Shown: positions 11,601 through 21,564 of the stretch, in pieces
Numbering within the stretch: position 1 is the stretch's first letter
How the letters are laid out: every line of letters begins with the position of its first letter
Assembly (NCBI GenBank): GCA_018268015.1
Contig: JAFDXJ010000050.1
Span: 124,001 to 188,000, forward strand
Source: Bacteroidota bacterium
GTDB lineage: Bacteria > Bacteroidota > Bacteroidia > Chitinophagales > Chitinophagaceae
Direction of reading: 5' to 3'
Length of the DNA stretch: 64,000 nucleotides
The notes under the pieces: model-generated
The model's database searches: none
Told to the model about the DNA's origin: nothing
Seen by the model: the letters and a program-made list of their open reading frames with translations, nothing else
Made by a program: the position numbers and the translations under genes

Positions 11601-11689
11601 TATCCTCTTAAATCAAATAATACAAAGAATAACAAAAGAATTTCAAAAATTATAACTGCCCCTCATTTTGAGGTAGTAAGCTGAAATGT

Positions 11690-12766
11690 TTATTTTAGTG
11701 CATGTTGTTGTGCATCAGGTAATGGGATCATTCTCTTTTCATCCGGTGGAGAAAATAATGGATTTTTAAGAAAAGAAGAATCTGTAAGCGTATATAAAAA
11801 TGCTTTGATTTGGCCTATTTCGAAATTTGATAATGGTATTCCGTTTTCTAATAAGGAATCCGTAGTTACTGAATGGATTACGCAACTGCGATAATGCTCC
11901 AGAACTGCATCCAGGTATCCAAATCTTCCATCGTGAGCATACGGGAAAGTTTGTTGAACATTTCTTAAAGAAGGCACTCGAAATTTTAATGAGTCAACCC
12001 GCTTATGTGTAATGCGCATACGACCGTAATCTTTTAAATAATCATCTACGGATAGGCCGGTATTGCGGTAGCTGAAGTCAGTAAAAAAAGGAGGAGCATG
12101 GCAGCTGATACATTTTTTTTGAAAAATTTCATAACCCAATTTTTGGGGTAAATTAAAACTATCTTTTCCCTGCATTACCCTATCGTACTTGCTATCAGCG
12201 CTTATGAGCATCAGTAAGAACTGACTAAGAGCTTTTGTGACAAGTTGTGTATTGATTTCCTTTTTACCAAATGCATCGGCGAACATTCTTTTATATGTGG
12301 TGTCTTTTCTTATTTTATATAAAACGGAATCAATATTTTCACCCATTTCATGCGGATCGGTTAAGGGAGCCAGGGGCTGTAAGTCCAAATGATTGATACC
12401 CCCATCCCACATAAAATCATTTTGCCATGCCAGATTGAATAATCCCGGCGCATTACGAAATGTAAATGAATTGCTGAAGCCATGACTCAATGCATGATCA
12501 TAAGTGGCAAATGCCGCAAACTGTTGATGACAGCTTGCACAGGAAAAATTGCCATCTTTACTTAATCTGCCATCATAGAATAATTTCCTGCCTAAAATAA
12601 AGCCTTCCTCAGTCAGCGGGTTTTGCTTAAAATCATACAAAGGAGCAGGCCATCCTTTGGGAATAACAAATTGTAATGGATGTGTTTTTGGGTATTGATT
12701 ATTAACCCAACTAATAAATGCCAGAAATACGGAAAGGATGATAAATATAATGCTTGTTTTTTTCAT
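11690..12766 (-). CDS. Di-heme cytochrome c peroxidase, MauG/MbnH-like
   Basis: A 358-residue exported protein with an N-terminal hydrophobic anchor (about 5-20) and two c-type heme sites, CASCH (76-80) and CISCH (219-223), the bacterial CcpA/MauG architecture. The segment between them contains the family sequence FRNAPGLFNLAWQ...MWDGG. Members either reduce H2O2 or, in the MauG/MbnH branch, oxidise residues of a partner protein. Here the gene starts 2 bases after the stop of an MbnP-like gene. MbnP is the known substrate of MbnH, which converts one of its tryptophans to kynurenine. This context favours the protein-modifying role; that is inference. It is the last gene of the minus-strand run ruvA-sprA-mbnP-this gene. 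Confidence 0.9.
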   Translation of the reverse strand: MKKTSIIFIILSVFLAFISWVNNQYPKTHPLQFVIPKGWPAPLYDFKQNPLTEEGFILGRKLFYDGRLSKDGNFSCASCHQQFAAFATYDHALSHGFSNSFTFRNAPGLFNLAWQNDFMWDGGINHLDLQPLAPLTDPHEMGENIDSVLYKIRKDTTYKRMFADAFGKKEINTQLVTKALSQFLLMLISADSKYDRVMQGKDSFNLPQKLGYEIFQKKCISCHAPPFFTDFSYRNTGLSVDDYLKDYGRMRITHKRVDSLKFRVPSLRNVQQTFPYAHDGRFGYLDAVLEHYRSCVIHSVTTDSLLENGIPLSNFEIGQIKAFLYTLTDSSFLKNPLFSPPDEKRMIPLPDAQQHALK

Positions 12767-12768
12767 GA

Positions 12769-13497
12769 TTAATTCTCCGGAACTGAGAACATGGTTGAAT
12801 AATTATCGGCATATTTCATAGCTAAATTACCCGGCTCATGACAAAAATAATTTTCCTGCAAAGGAAGTTTGTACCGGCTATTAAACCAATGATTGATATC
12901 GGCAAGGATCTGAATAGTATCACAGCCTTTCTTGAACTCTAAAAGAACGGTCCTGGCTGTATTTTCACCCTGCCGAAATCCTCCAATATGCAGACTAAAG
13001 GCATGCCTTGGTGCCTTAATGAGTGTAGAATTGCCTTCTAACTTAGCCATTATATACCCGGAATTCCATACCCAAAACATGCCTTTAGCCGGATCTAATA
13101 CGCCTTCTTGAACGCCTTGTACATTTTTTATACTATCTATGCCTATCATAAAACGGATATTGGTAACTTCCTTTAATGAGGAAGTCAACAGGATTGTTTG
13201 AGAAGCACGATCAGCCTGATCAACTAAAAAATATTGATCAGAAAATTCCTCTTTTAAATTATTTTTTTTATCCTCAAGGACAATATTTGAAATATAATAA
13301 CGACATGAAGAGATAGAAAAATTTTCTCCCAGAGTATTGGTATAAATTTTATTGAGTTGCAATGTATCATTCCCAATCCTATTCAGGAATTGTAAAGTAA
13401 ATATTTTCGGATCTTTTACCTGGCAAAATAAATGATTTGCTATTGTTATATAGAACAGTAGCAGGTAAAGATTTTTGAATATTCTTTTTAGCGTCAT
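12769..13497 (-). CDS. MbnP-like copper-binding family protein
   Basis: A 242-residue exported protein with a hydrophobic signal segment at about 8-25. The core shows features I recognise from the MbnP family: an SCRYYISNI segment near residue 64, LDPAKGMFWVWNSGY (W142 and W144) followed by KLEG, and an F-S-L-H-I-G-G-F strand (His170). In characterised MbnP a tryptophan is converted to kynurenine by the partner MbnH and takes part in copper binding. The next gene, 2 bases away, is a di-heme MauG-type enzyme, as expected. I used the ATG at 13497; an in-frame TTG at 13506 is a less likely start. No methanobactin biosynthesis gene is nearby. Confidence 0.75.
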   Translation of the reverse strand: MTLKRIFKNLYLLLFYITIANHLFCQVKDPKIFTLQFLNRIGNDTLQLNKIYTNTLGENFSISSCRYYISNIVLEDKKNNLKEEFSDQYFLVDQADRASQTILLTSSLKEVTNIRFMIGIDSIKNVQGVQEGVLDPAKGMFWVWNSGYIMAKLEGNSTLIKAPRHAFSLHIGGFRQGENTARTVLLEFKKGCDTIQILADINHWFNSRYKLPLQENYFCHEPGNLAMKYADNYSTMFSVPEN

Positions 13498-13523
13498 TTC
13501 ATCCAATATATTCTAAAACAATA

Positions 13524-16500
13524 TTACTGTGTTAATGAAATCTGTATTTCAATCCCTGCGCGGGTATTTGTAACTGGCGCTGAGGTAGAGATATAAGGAA
13601 TGATTTTTTGTTGATCAAAATAAAATTTCAAACTTACACGGTTATTTAAAATATAATTAATGGATGGTTGAATACTAATCACTTTTTGTCCTCCGGTACT
13701 ATAGGCATTTGCCTGATCCAGCCTGCTGTTACTTTGAGTATCATCACGCATACTTACATCCAGGCTGATTCCCAGGTCATTTTGAAGTTCTTTCCCTTTA
13801 GTAAAAGGCAACTTGAATGGTAAAACGATCCCGCGCTTACGGAAACTTCCTCCAAAACTCCATTCTGTACTTCTCACTTCACTAAGTTGAAAGTCAATAA
13901 GGCTGAGGCTCAACTGCCGGCTTTTCTTATATTCAAAATGAAAATTGGTCTGATTTGCAGTTGTAACATCAAATCCAATTAAAGGAGCAAATGCTTCCTG
14001 AATAGTAAGGTTTGGTATTAGGAAAAAAGGTACATAGTTACCCGAAATGGTATCAATGAAAGCGGGCGCTCCATAGTGAAATGGATCATAAAAGAGCAAA
14101 GCACTTGCAAAACTATTCATACTCAGGTTTGCATTATAGCCATGTGTAATGGTAATATTACTAAACATGTCTGACAATGCCGGAATGTTTGTGAGCCCGG
14201 TATAGGTAAGCCGCCAGTTTGGAATGGCTTTAATGCCACTAAAAGGATTTGATTTAATATTAGGATTGGATTCATCAATCAGGGAAATGCTATTTGGGTC
14301 TTTACCGGTATAAGCTGATAAAAACGCAGGGATCAATACATCTTGCGCATATCTTCCATAGCCCGTTGCAAAACCATCTGCCGTAAATTTCTCATTATCC
14401 GGAAGCGCCTGCCAGTAGGGGTTTTGGATAGCAAGTCTTTTTGAAATAATCAGTCTGTTATCCTGAAAAGTTTTAAATGTTTCTGAAATTTCATTAGGAT
14501 TTGTTTTGGTAAATAAGGTACCAAAACTTACATAAGAAACATTGAAACCACCTCCAGCTAATGGGCTAAGATGTTGGAATTGATTACCTGTGCCGGTCGT
14601 GTCTTTGAATAATTCAGAATAATTTTTTGAAAAACTTTTATCCAGGTTCAAATCTATTACTAATTCTTTCAAAGGTTCCAGTTGCGCTGTAACACTCAGG
14701 CGTTGATCGAAGTTTTGTGTAAACAATAAATTAAAAGTAGAATCTCTGGTAATCACACCCTGTCTTGCTTTCAGGTTTAACCAGGCCGTATCTGGTTGTT
14801 TACCGAAAACATAACCTAGCCCCGGCTGCATGCTTTTAAAGTTTTGGCCAATAATTTGGGTACTGTCATTATAACCCGGTATCCGGCTATTATAATTTTC
14901 ACTGTAATTCACGGACACCCGTTTTACCATTGTAGCTAAATGCACGCCGGCTTTCACAAGACCGTTTACAGAACCAGCTTCTTTATTTTTCCGTGCTGCT
15001 ATCCTGGCCTGTCTTTTCAGGTTACGCCATTTGGAAAGAGCCAATCTTTTTTCTTTTCCTTTTAAACCTTTTATGACTTCAGCCCTGGTAGGAATGGTTA
15101 TGGTAGAATCATTACCATCCTGATCTTTCACTGTGAGTTCATCTGGCTGATCATTTTGATTCTGTGTATTGATATTTCTTAAAAATTTAGATTTATTATA
15201 AAGCCGGTTAAAATCAAATTCACTATTCAAAGAATTTTGCTGGCTGTTTTCAAGGGTATTACCAAGACTAATAGCAATAAGGCTTGCTGCAATCCAGTTG
15301 TATGTAGTGGTATAGCTATACCTTGCCGATATCCAGTCAGTAATGGGTAATTTACTAAAAGGAAAACTATAACTGATCGTAGCTTTCTGTTGATATAGGG
15401 TGTTTCTGCCACCGGCAAGGAAATTCTTTAATACGGTATCTTTTTTAGCCTTCGTATCTAATTTACCATAAGGTTCATCAACCCGGGCAAAATTAATTGC
15501 ACTAAAATCCAGGTTGAGTGAGCGGGTGAGATCCCACCTTAAATTGTAATAACGGTCAAAGGTGAAAAATTTATCATAAGATGTATCTACCTGTTCTACC
15601 GTTTTGTCTGTAATATTTACAATACGCGGAACATATTCTCCATATTGACGATTAATATCTGTACGGAAACTAATCAGGGATGGGATATAATTGAAATTGA
15701 AATCTTTAACGGGATTTAGCCAGGCAGATTTATTTTTAATGAGTTTTTTAAATGGAGAAATGAATTTTGAATTGCCGGAATAAGTATACCCCAGTCCTCC
15801 GCGGTATTTCTTTAAAGCATTATCCTGTATGATGGGATTTGTTTGTGAAAAACCTGTATAAGAAAAGCTGAAATCAAAGTTGCTCAGGCTCCAGAGTTTT
15901 GGCTTTTTTCCATTTATGCCAAAACGCATGTTGGTAAAATTCAACGTTTTGATGGTCGTTTGATCCAGTGCTACATTTTTTATGGAATCTTTGTCATCAC
16001 CTGCATTGGCAAGTTTGTATTTATATTTTACATCCAGATCGTATGGATCATACTCCGGTGTAAGTATTGTTTTATTATATCCTGCATAAACGGGAATAGA
16101 GGCATGTAAACCTTTAGGTAATAATTTTGCCAGGTCTATATTTAAGGCAGCATCAAACTGTACGAGGTCATTTTTAGCCCTTTCATTAATTTTTTGTTCA
16201 ATGCCTCCAAAACCACTGGTATAGGTATTTGCGGAAACAGAAAGGGTTCCCAGGTCTGCCAGTTGCATATCCACTCTTCCAAGAGCAGCCCATCCTCCAT
16301 GCTCATCTATTTGAGAAAGCCTTAATTCGTCTACCCAAACTTCAGTACTTAAAGGCGTACTTGCTCCTGTAGTGGCATTTTCTATTCCAATGAGATAACC
16401 TTGTACTTCTCCAAGATTAGGGTTTCCCATTACGGAGAAAGTCTTATTACCAATTACTTCACGGAAAATTTTGTTCACTGGAGCACCGCTGTTATTTCTG

Positions 16501-19500
16501 TTTAATTTTAACTGAACCAAATCATTTAAAGCAAAGTCAAGATTATTTTCTGTGGGCCATATTTCTTCGGCTGTGGCTGCACTGTTAAATGGTGTAATGG
16601 TAAGAGGAATTCTTATTTCGTAATAGTTATTTAAAAAGTCTTGCCCTATACGAATGACTGCTTCTAATTCTCCATTATTAATGGTTCTTTGCCCAATAAC
16701 GGATTCTGCATGAATGAACATAGACATTTGACCATAAGAGCGTATATCTAAGTTTAATGTTTTAAAAACAGCTCTTGCATCTCCATTATTCAGGTTATTG
16801 ATTTTCAGACTCATGGATTGTTCATTCTGTAAAAGGTTTACACCATTATTACTGATGGATTGAACACGTTCGATTCCCGGTGGAATTTTATACGGAATAG
16901 GCAACCTGCTGCTGTTTTCTTCAACATTTACTGCTGATACATTGATCGTAGTAGGAGAGTTGGCAGGGATAGGAGTATAAGAGCCGGTAGTATCCAATAA
17001 ATATGTAAATGTGCGCCATTGATTACGAACCAGGTCCAGGCTTGCAAAACGCATAACGGTAGAATCTTCAAAGCCGGTAAGATACATCCTTATAAAACGG
17101 ATAGACTTGAAATCGGGGATTTGGCCAATTTTCCCGGTATAGTTATTAATTGGAATCCGGAAAAGATACCAGTTTTCTGTGGTGATACTTCCATCTGCAA
17201 GTTTAGGAGTTACCACTCTTTTATCTACAATATAAGGAGTCGTACCAACATCCATACCGGGTTTTAGATCCAGTGCATACTCATAATATTCTTCCGTTTC
17301 ATTCAGGGTATTATCATGATTCAAATCTTCATTATCCGGATACATGGTTGCAGCAGGTGCAAATTGGGTAGCATTTGTAGCTATCGGTGAATTTCCTTCC
17401 GTATTATTATAGTCTTTATACCTGCCAAGAATACCCGTTCCGGCTATGTCATACCGTTCATCTCTATACCATACATAATCATCATGGGATGGATCATTGA
17501 ATGCTTTTTGATAAATAGCTGAACTTGTCCCAAAAGATGCAGCGAGTTGATTTAAATATATGGCTCTTTTATTTCTTTCATTTGCATCATCAATGCCGTC
17601 AAATCCGACATCCTGGTATGGCCGGTCATTAGGATCATTGCTAAAAGCCTGTGTTACCTGTATGGGATTCACAGGGGTTGTACCCCAAACAGAAGTACTA
17701 TCAACAGCGGCCGGTTGTGAAGGGGAATTTAAACCATTTTCATAAAATCGTTTACCATCTTTTAGAATATCTTCACTTACATTACCCAGATTAATATAGA
17801 GTTTTCCCCCGGAACTGGAAGGATCTTTAATAAAAGGGTCTTGCACCCAAAATTCCATGTATTCAATATTGGCTGTTTCAAAATCTGTCTGATCTATTGC
17901 ACGCATGATACCTCCCCATCTTTGTTTTGGATTTCTTAATTTCCCATCCGGTGTAATATTGACCGGGTCTGAAGTAAAATTATAAGGACCCAGATCTGTT
18001 GGATAATATGCCAAATCAAAAGTTGTGGTAAGGATATCCGTAATATTCGTGGTTCTTTGTGGAAATAATTCATTGGTATAAATGGCTCTCACCCGAGGAT
18101 CACTCAATGCGGTCAAATTGCCTTTTAATGGGTTACTCGGATTGGATTTATCCTGTAATACAGGTTCAATATTATACCAGGCTAATTTTGCCCTGTTTTG
18201 CCCGTAAGGTAATGAGTCTTGCAAATTTGCTTCCGGGAATAAGCCATTTCCTGCAGGAGTAGAAGCCAACGCCCATGAAACAAATGGAAAACGTAAGTCT
18301 AAATTACTGGTACTTCCTTCAAAATCATCAATATAAATTAAGCCTTCACTACCCGTACCAATTTGTTGTGGATGTCCGGGTTTTAATATAGCTGCTTCAC
18401 CATAAGCATTCACCTGGCTAACTGTTTTGGAATTATAAAAAGGTAATTTATTTAATAAACGCGTTAAACCGCCCCATTCAGTGTTGTAATTAAAATCTAC
18501 ACCATACATGGTATTTTGTACAGGGTCGTCTCCATAAGTTACTTTATTAAAATAAGGCCTCTCCGTTAATTTTTCCATGGTAGCGCCCAAAGACAATTTT
18601 TTACTAGCCAGGTAGTCAAGCCGCAGGCCCATAAATCCTTTTTGTTGTATGCCATAAGTGGCATTATTTTCAAATTGAACATTGACCGGTACCCCTGAAT
18701 TGATGATGGCCTGGTTGATTATTTTTAAAGTGCCTAAATTATAATCAACCGTATAATCTACATTTTCCTGCAAAGCCTGTCCTCCGGCACTAACCGTTAC
18801 TGAACCCTGCGGAATATTAAAGGCGCCCAGTGAAATATCAGAAGTAGAACTTCCTTTGATCGTTCCCTGGATAACATATCTGTTCAAATTCGCATAAGTC
18901 TGTGCAATAGCTTTGATGGAATCATATAATTGGTAAAAAACAAAAGAATCTTTTGTTGATTGCGGTTCACCGGCAAATGCCCTGTCAGCCAGATCATTAC
19001 CAAAGGGTTCCAGCTCCGGAAATATAATTTTTCCCTGTTGTGCTAATACGGTAAAGCTATCCACAAAATCGAAATAACCATCCGGGAATGGATCATTATG
19101 GCTATTGAGTCGGTCAGCTCCTAAAATAGTAAGTAAAGATTGCCCTGAAACGGAGGGTGCACTTACCGGTAAATATCTTTTTAAACCACCGCTGGGTTCA
19201 GCATACATTAAAGCGATATTGAAGCCATCCGGTTGTAGGGAAGTTACATCCAATGAGTAAACATTTTTCATCATTAATTTCCAGATGGGCAGTTGAGTTC
19301 TGGCAGATGTGGCTTTTAATAATTTTAAAAACAATGTTTTTTGAACTCCTTGTGTTGAATCTGAAGTGACATCCTGAGAAAATTCACCTACCTGGTAAAT
19401 TCGGCCATTATAGGAATATTGATATGCAACAGCCAATACATCATCCGGCTGCAATTGCTGGCTTAATGACAAGAATCCAACCTGTGGATTAAAATAATAT

Positions 19501-20774
19501 TCTGAAGGGTCCAATTTTCTGGCAAATGTTTTTTCAAAATCATTTACCGGAGTTAAGCCTCTCCCGATTAAGATCGTATTGATTAAGGCAGGGTCTCTGT
19601 TCGTAGGGCTTCCCGCAAGAAAAGGGTAGAGGTCATTAGAACCATTTTCGGGTAAAGTACTTGTGGTAAGACTATGGACATTTGGATTATAAGGCTGGTT
19701 TTCTGCCAGGTCCATAAGCCCGACAATAGAACGGGTATTCACGGTACTACCTGTACGGTTGGTCACCCATACTTCCATTTTTAAAATCTGTACCTGGCTA
19801 TTTACGACAGGTAAATTTTTCATAGCCGTATTATAATTATTCCGGAAATATTGTGCTAATAAAAAATGGCGGTTTTCATCATAGTCATCCATAGTTTTTT
19901 TGATCGTCTGGTTAAGCCCTCCACCTTGTAAAGTGAGTGATTGCTTTTGCGACCTTTCACTGGCAAGCGCTGCTGTAACAAACAATTTGCCAAATTGTAA
20001 TTGCGTTTTCACTCCAAATAAACTCTGAACGCTGGACATCAAAGACCCTTTTGTCTGAAAAGAAATATTGCCTGCCTCCACGGATTTGATGATTTCATCA
20101 TCTTTCCCTTTATAATCCAGTTTCAATTGATTTTCATAATCAAAATTGGCTGTCGTATTATAACTGATTGGCAGTTTTAATTTATCCCCGATATTTCCAA
20201 TGACACTTACATTGGCATCCATATTAAAATCAAGTCCACCATTTTTGCGGGCATTTTCAGGGAGTGTCGGATTTTTAATATTTTGCCCCTGGTATCCTAC
20301 ACTTATATTTACATTACCTTGTGGTTGAATATCCACTTTCAGTCCTTTAGGGCTTACGCCAAAAATGCGGTCAAACAAGTCGGGAGATACCCTGGGAGGT
20401 GGGCGATTTGTTTTACGATTCAGGTCAAATAAAGTGCTTGAACGATTATTAAAATATTTCTGTTCACTTTGTCTTGCCTGAATGTCATAAAATTCCTGGA
20501 AAGTGAGATAAGTAGGTTTCCGGTAATATAGATCACCGATTTTTTCTACGATATAATATTGATTAGTAACGGGATCATACTCAATGGTTTTATTAATAAA
20601 GGAAGAATCATTGAGGTAAAACGGATTCCTGTTTTGCCAGCTAAAGGGATCGCCTCTCCTGTCTTTCAAGGGGTAGTGTAATGTATCAGGTTTCTGTGCA
20701 TTCACCTGTTTCAGTAAACACAAGTTGGTAAACCCGATAAAAAACAGGGCAAGAATAAATTTTCTATAAGTCAA
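13524..20774 (-). CDS. sprA: Type IX secretion outer-membrane translocon SprA (Sov)
   Basis: A 2,416-residue protein forming the giant outer-membrane beta-barrel through which type IX cargo leaves the cell; also needed for gliding where present. Recognised by extreme length, an N-terminal signal peptide (to about residue 26, ...KQVNAQ), the conserved early region (DRRGDPFSWQNRNPFYLNDS), many alternating amphipathic strands and a C-terminus ending in a barrel strand. ruvA lies 39 bases upstream, and the MbnP gene follows 26 bases after the stop. The start is unusual: the first codon giving a signal peptide is TTG (20774-20772), and the frame closes upstream at a TAA with no ATG between. The barrel itself is intact, with no frameshift over 7.2 kb. 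Confidence 0.96.
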   Translation of the reverse strand: MTYRKFILALFFIGFTNLCLLKQVNAQKPDTLHYPLKDRRGDPFSWQNRNPFYLNDSSFINKTIEYDPVTNQYYIVEKIGDLYYRKPTYLTFQEFYDIQARQSEQKYFNNRSSTLFDLNRKTNRPPPRVSPDLFDRIFGVSPKGLKVDIQPQGNVNISVGYQGQNIKNPTLPENARKNGGLDFNMDANVSVIGNIGDKLKLPISYNTTANFDYENQLKLDYKGKDDEIIKSVEAGNISFQTKGSLMSSVQSLFGVKTQLQFGKLFVTAALASERSQKQSLTLQGGGLNQTIKKTMDDYDENRHFLLAQYFRNNYNTAMKNLPVVNSQVQILKMEVWVTNRTGSTVNTRSIVGLMDLAENQPYNPNVHSLTTSTLPENGSNDLYPFLAGSPTNRDPALINTILIGRGLTPVNDFEKTFARKLDPSEYYFNPQVGFLSLSQQLQPDDVLAVAYQYSYNGRIYQVGEFSQDVTSDSTQGVQKTLFLKLLKATSARTQLPIWKLMMKNVYSLDVTSLQPDGFNIALMYAEPSGGLKRYLPVSAPSVSGQSLLTILGADRLNSHNDPFPDGYFDFVDSFTVLAQQGKIIFPELEPFGNDLADRAFAGEPQSTKDSFVFYQLYDSIKAIAQTYANLNRYVIQGTIKGSSTSDISLGAFNIPQGSVTVSAGGQALQENVDYTVDYNLGTLKIINQAIINSGVPVNVQFENNATYGIQQKGFMGLRLDYLASKKLSLGATMEKLTERPYFNKVTYGDDPVQNTMYGVDFNYNTEWGGLTRLLNKLPFYNSKTVSQVNAYGEAAILKPGHPQQIGTGSEGLIYIDDFEGSTSNLDLRFPFVSWALASTPAGNGLFPEANLQDSLPYGQNRAKLAWYNIEPVLQDKSNPSNPLKGNLTALSDPRVRAIYTNELFPQRTTNITDILTTTFDLAYYPTDLGPYNFTSDPVNITPDGKLRNPKQRWGGIMRAIDQTDFETANIEYMEFWVQDPFIKDPSSSGGKLYINLGNVSEDILKDGKRFYENGLNSPSQPAAVDSTSVWGTTPVNPIQVTQAFSNDPNDRPYQDVGFDGIDDANERNKRAIYLNQLAASFGTSSAIYQKAFNDPSHDDYVWYRDERYDIAGTGILGRYKDYNNTEGNSPIATNATQFAPAATMYPDNEDLNHDNTLNETEEYYEYALDLKPGMDVGTTPYIVDKRVVTPKLADGSITTENWYLFRIPINNYTGKIGQIPDFKSIRFIRMYLTGFEDSTVMRFASLDLVRNQWRTFTYLLDTTGSYTPIPANSPTTINVSAVNVEENSSRLPIPYKIPPGIERVQSISNNGVNLLQNEQSMSLKINNLNNGDARAVFKTLNLDIRSYGQMSMFIHAESVIGQRTINNGELEAVIRIGQDFLNNYYEIRIPLTITPFNSAATAEEIWPTENNLDFALNDLVQLKLNRNNSGAPVNKIFREVIGNKTFSVMGNPNLGEVQGYLIGIENATTGASTPLSTEVWVDELRLSQIDEHGGWAALGRVDMQLADLGTLSVSANTYTSGFGGIEQKINERAKNDLVQFDAALNIDLAKLLPKGLHASIPVYAGYNKTILTPEYDPYDLDVKYKYKLANAGDDKDSIKNVALDQTTIKTLNFTNMRFGINGKKPKLWSLSNFDFSFSYTGFSQTNPIIQDNALKKYRGGLGYTYSGNSKFISPFKKLIKNKSAWLNPVKDFNFNYIPSLISFRTDINRQYGEYVPRIVNITDKTVEQVDTSYDKFFTFDRYYNLRWDLTRSLNLDFSAINFARVDEPYGKLDTKAKKDTVLKNFLAGGRNTLYQQKATISYSFPFSKLPITDWISARYSYTTTYNWIAASLIAISLGNTLENSQQNSLNSEFDFNRLYNKSKFLRNINTQNQNDQPDELTVKDQDGNDSTITIPTRAEVIKGLKGKEKRLALSKWRNLKRQARIAARKNKEAGSVNGLVKAGVHLATMVKRVSVNYSENYNSRIPGYNDSTQIIGQNFKSMQPGLGYVFGKQPDTAWLNLKARQGVITRDSTFNLLFTQNFDQRLSVTAQLEPLKELVIDLNLDKSFSKNYSELFKDTTGTGNQFQHLSPLAGGGFNVSYVSFGTLFTKTNPNEISETFKTFQDNRLIISKRLAIQNPYWQALPDNEKFTADGFATGYGRYAQDVLIPAFLSAYTGKDPNSISLIDESNPNIKSNPFSGIKAIPNWRLTYTGLTNIPALSDMFSNITITHGYNANLSMNSFASALLFYDPFHYGAPAFIDTISGNYVPFFLIPNLTIQEAFAPLIGFDVTTANQTNFHFEYKKSRQLSLSLIDFQLSEVRSTEWSFGGSFRKRGIVLPFKLPFTKGKELQNDLGISLDVSMRDDTQSNSRLDQANAYSTGGQKVISIQPSINYILNNRVSLKFYFDQQKIIPYISTSAPVTNTRAGIEIQISLTQ

Positions 20775-20813
20775 TTTCAGGCAGCGCTGGTAAAGTAAAT
20801 GTGTTTTCGATAG

Positions 20814-21401
20814 TTACAAATTTTTTAAAGCAGATTTAATAATATCCTCCAAAGAAAGCATTTCTACATCAGATTGAAAAACTTTTTTTACAGCGATTTC
20901 GGCAACAGATTTGGAGAGGCCAAGTGCAATCAATGCAACACAGGCATCTTCCTGTAAAGAGGGTTTAAAACTACCTGCTAATTCAGGGTATCCCTGGGAA
21001 TGTTGTTTGAGTTTATCTTTCAGGTCTACCACAATTCTTTCGGCAGTTTTTTTACCTATTCCCTTAATCATCTCAAGTCTTTTTGAATCATTTTGGATAA
21101 TGGCTTTAATGATTTCGTAGGGTTTCATACCACTTAACATGATCCGGGCAGTAGATGCTCCTACACCAGAAACGGAAATAAGATGAATGAATAAATCTTT
21201 TTCTTCAGGTGTGGCAAATCCGTACAGTGTCTGGCCATTTTCAAACAAATGCATATAGGTCCAGAGAAAGCCTTCTTCTTTTTCGACAATCTGATCGTAA
21301 GTATAAAGGCTAACTTGCAACTCATAGCCAACTCCAAATGCTTCCACAATTATGGAGGATGGTGTTTTCCTAATAAATTTACCTCGTAAAGATGCTATCA
21401 T
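20814..21401 (-). CDS. ruvA: Holliday junction branch migration protein RuvA
   Basis: A 195-residue DNA-binding subunit of the RuvAB branch-migration motor. It shows the N-terminal OB-fold (MIASLRGKFIRKTPSSIIVEAFGVGYEL), two helix-hairpin-helix segments (LISVSGVGASTARIMLS and MIKGIGKKTAERIVVDL), and a C-terminal RuvB-binding domain (residues about 150-195). Length is normal. ATG start at 21401. It is the first gene of the tightly spaced minus-strand group with sprA. RuvB and RuvC are not in the window. Confidence 0.97.
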   Translation of the reverse strand: MIASLRGKFIRKTPSSIIVEAFGVGYELQVSLYTYDQIVEKEEGFLWTYMHLFENGQTLYGFATPEEKDLFIHLISVSGVGASTARIMLSGMKPYEIIKAIIQNDSKRLEMIKGIGKKTAERIVVDLKDKLKQHSQGYPELAGSFKPSLQEDACVALIALGLSKSVAEIAVKKVFQSDVEMLSLEDIIKSALKNL

Positions 21402-21538
21402 AAAAGATTCTCAATAAGTCGTTCTTATTCTATTAAACGAAATACAGATATTTTTCTTATAAAAAGTAAAATATTTTCCAGCACGCATTTTTAATAAGCT
21501 TAACGTAGCAAAATGCTATCCATATAACTTTTATTTAA

Positions 21539-21546
21539 TACTTTTG
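21539..21546 (+). promoter_or_regulatory. Candidate -7 promoter box for fabH
   Basis: TACTTTTG matches TAnnTTTG and places a transcription start about 10-12 bases before the fabH ATG at 21565. An in-frame TTG at 21544 lies inside this box and so cannot be the start codon if the promoter is real. No upstream TTTG at the right spacing was found. Confidence 0.4.
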
Positions 21547-21564
21547 AATCCAAAATTTTCTTCT

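Noticed and set aside
11640..11690. Hairpin CCTCA-TTT-TGAGG as a terminator between the E2 gene and the peroxidase gene
   Set aside because: The stem is five pairs and no T run follows on either strand.
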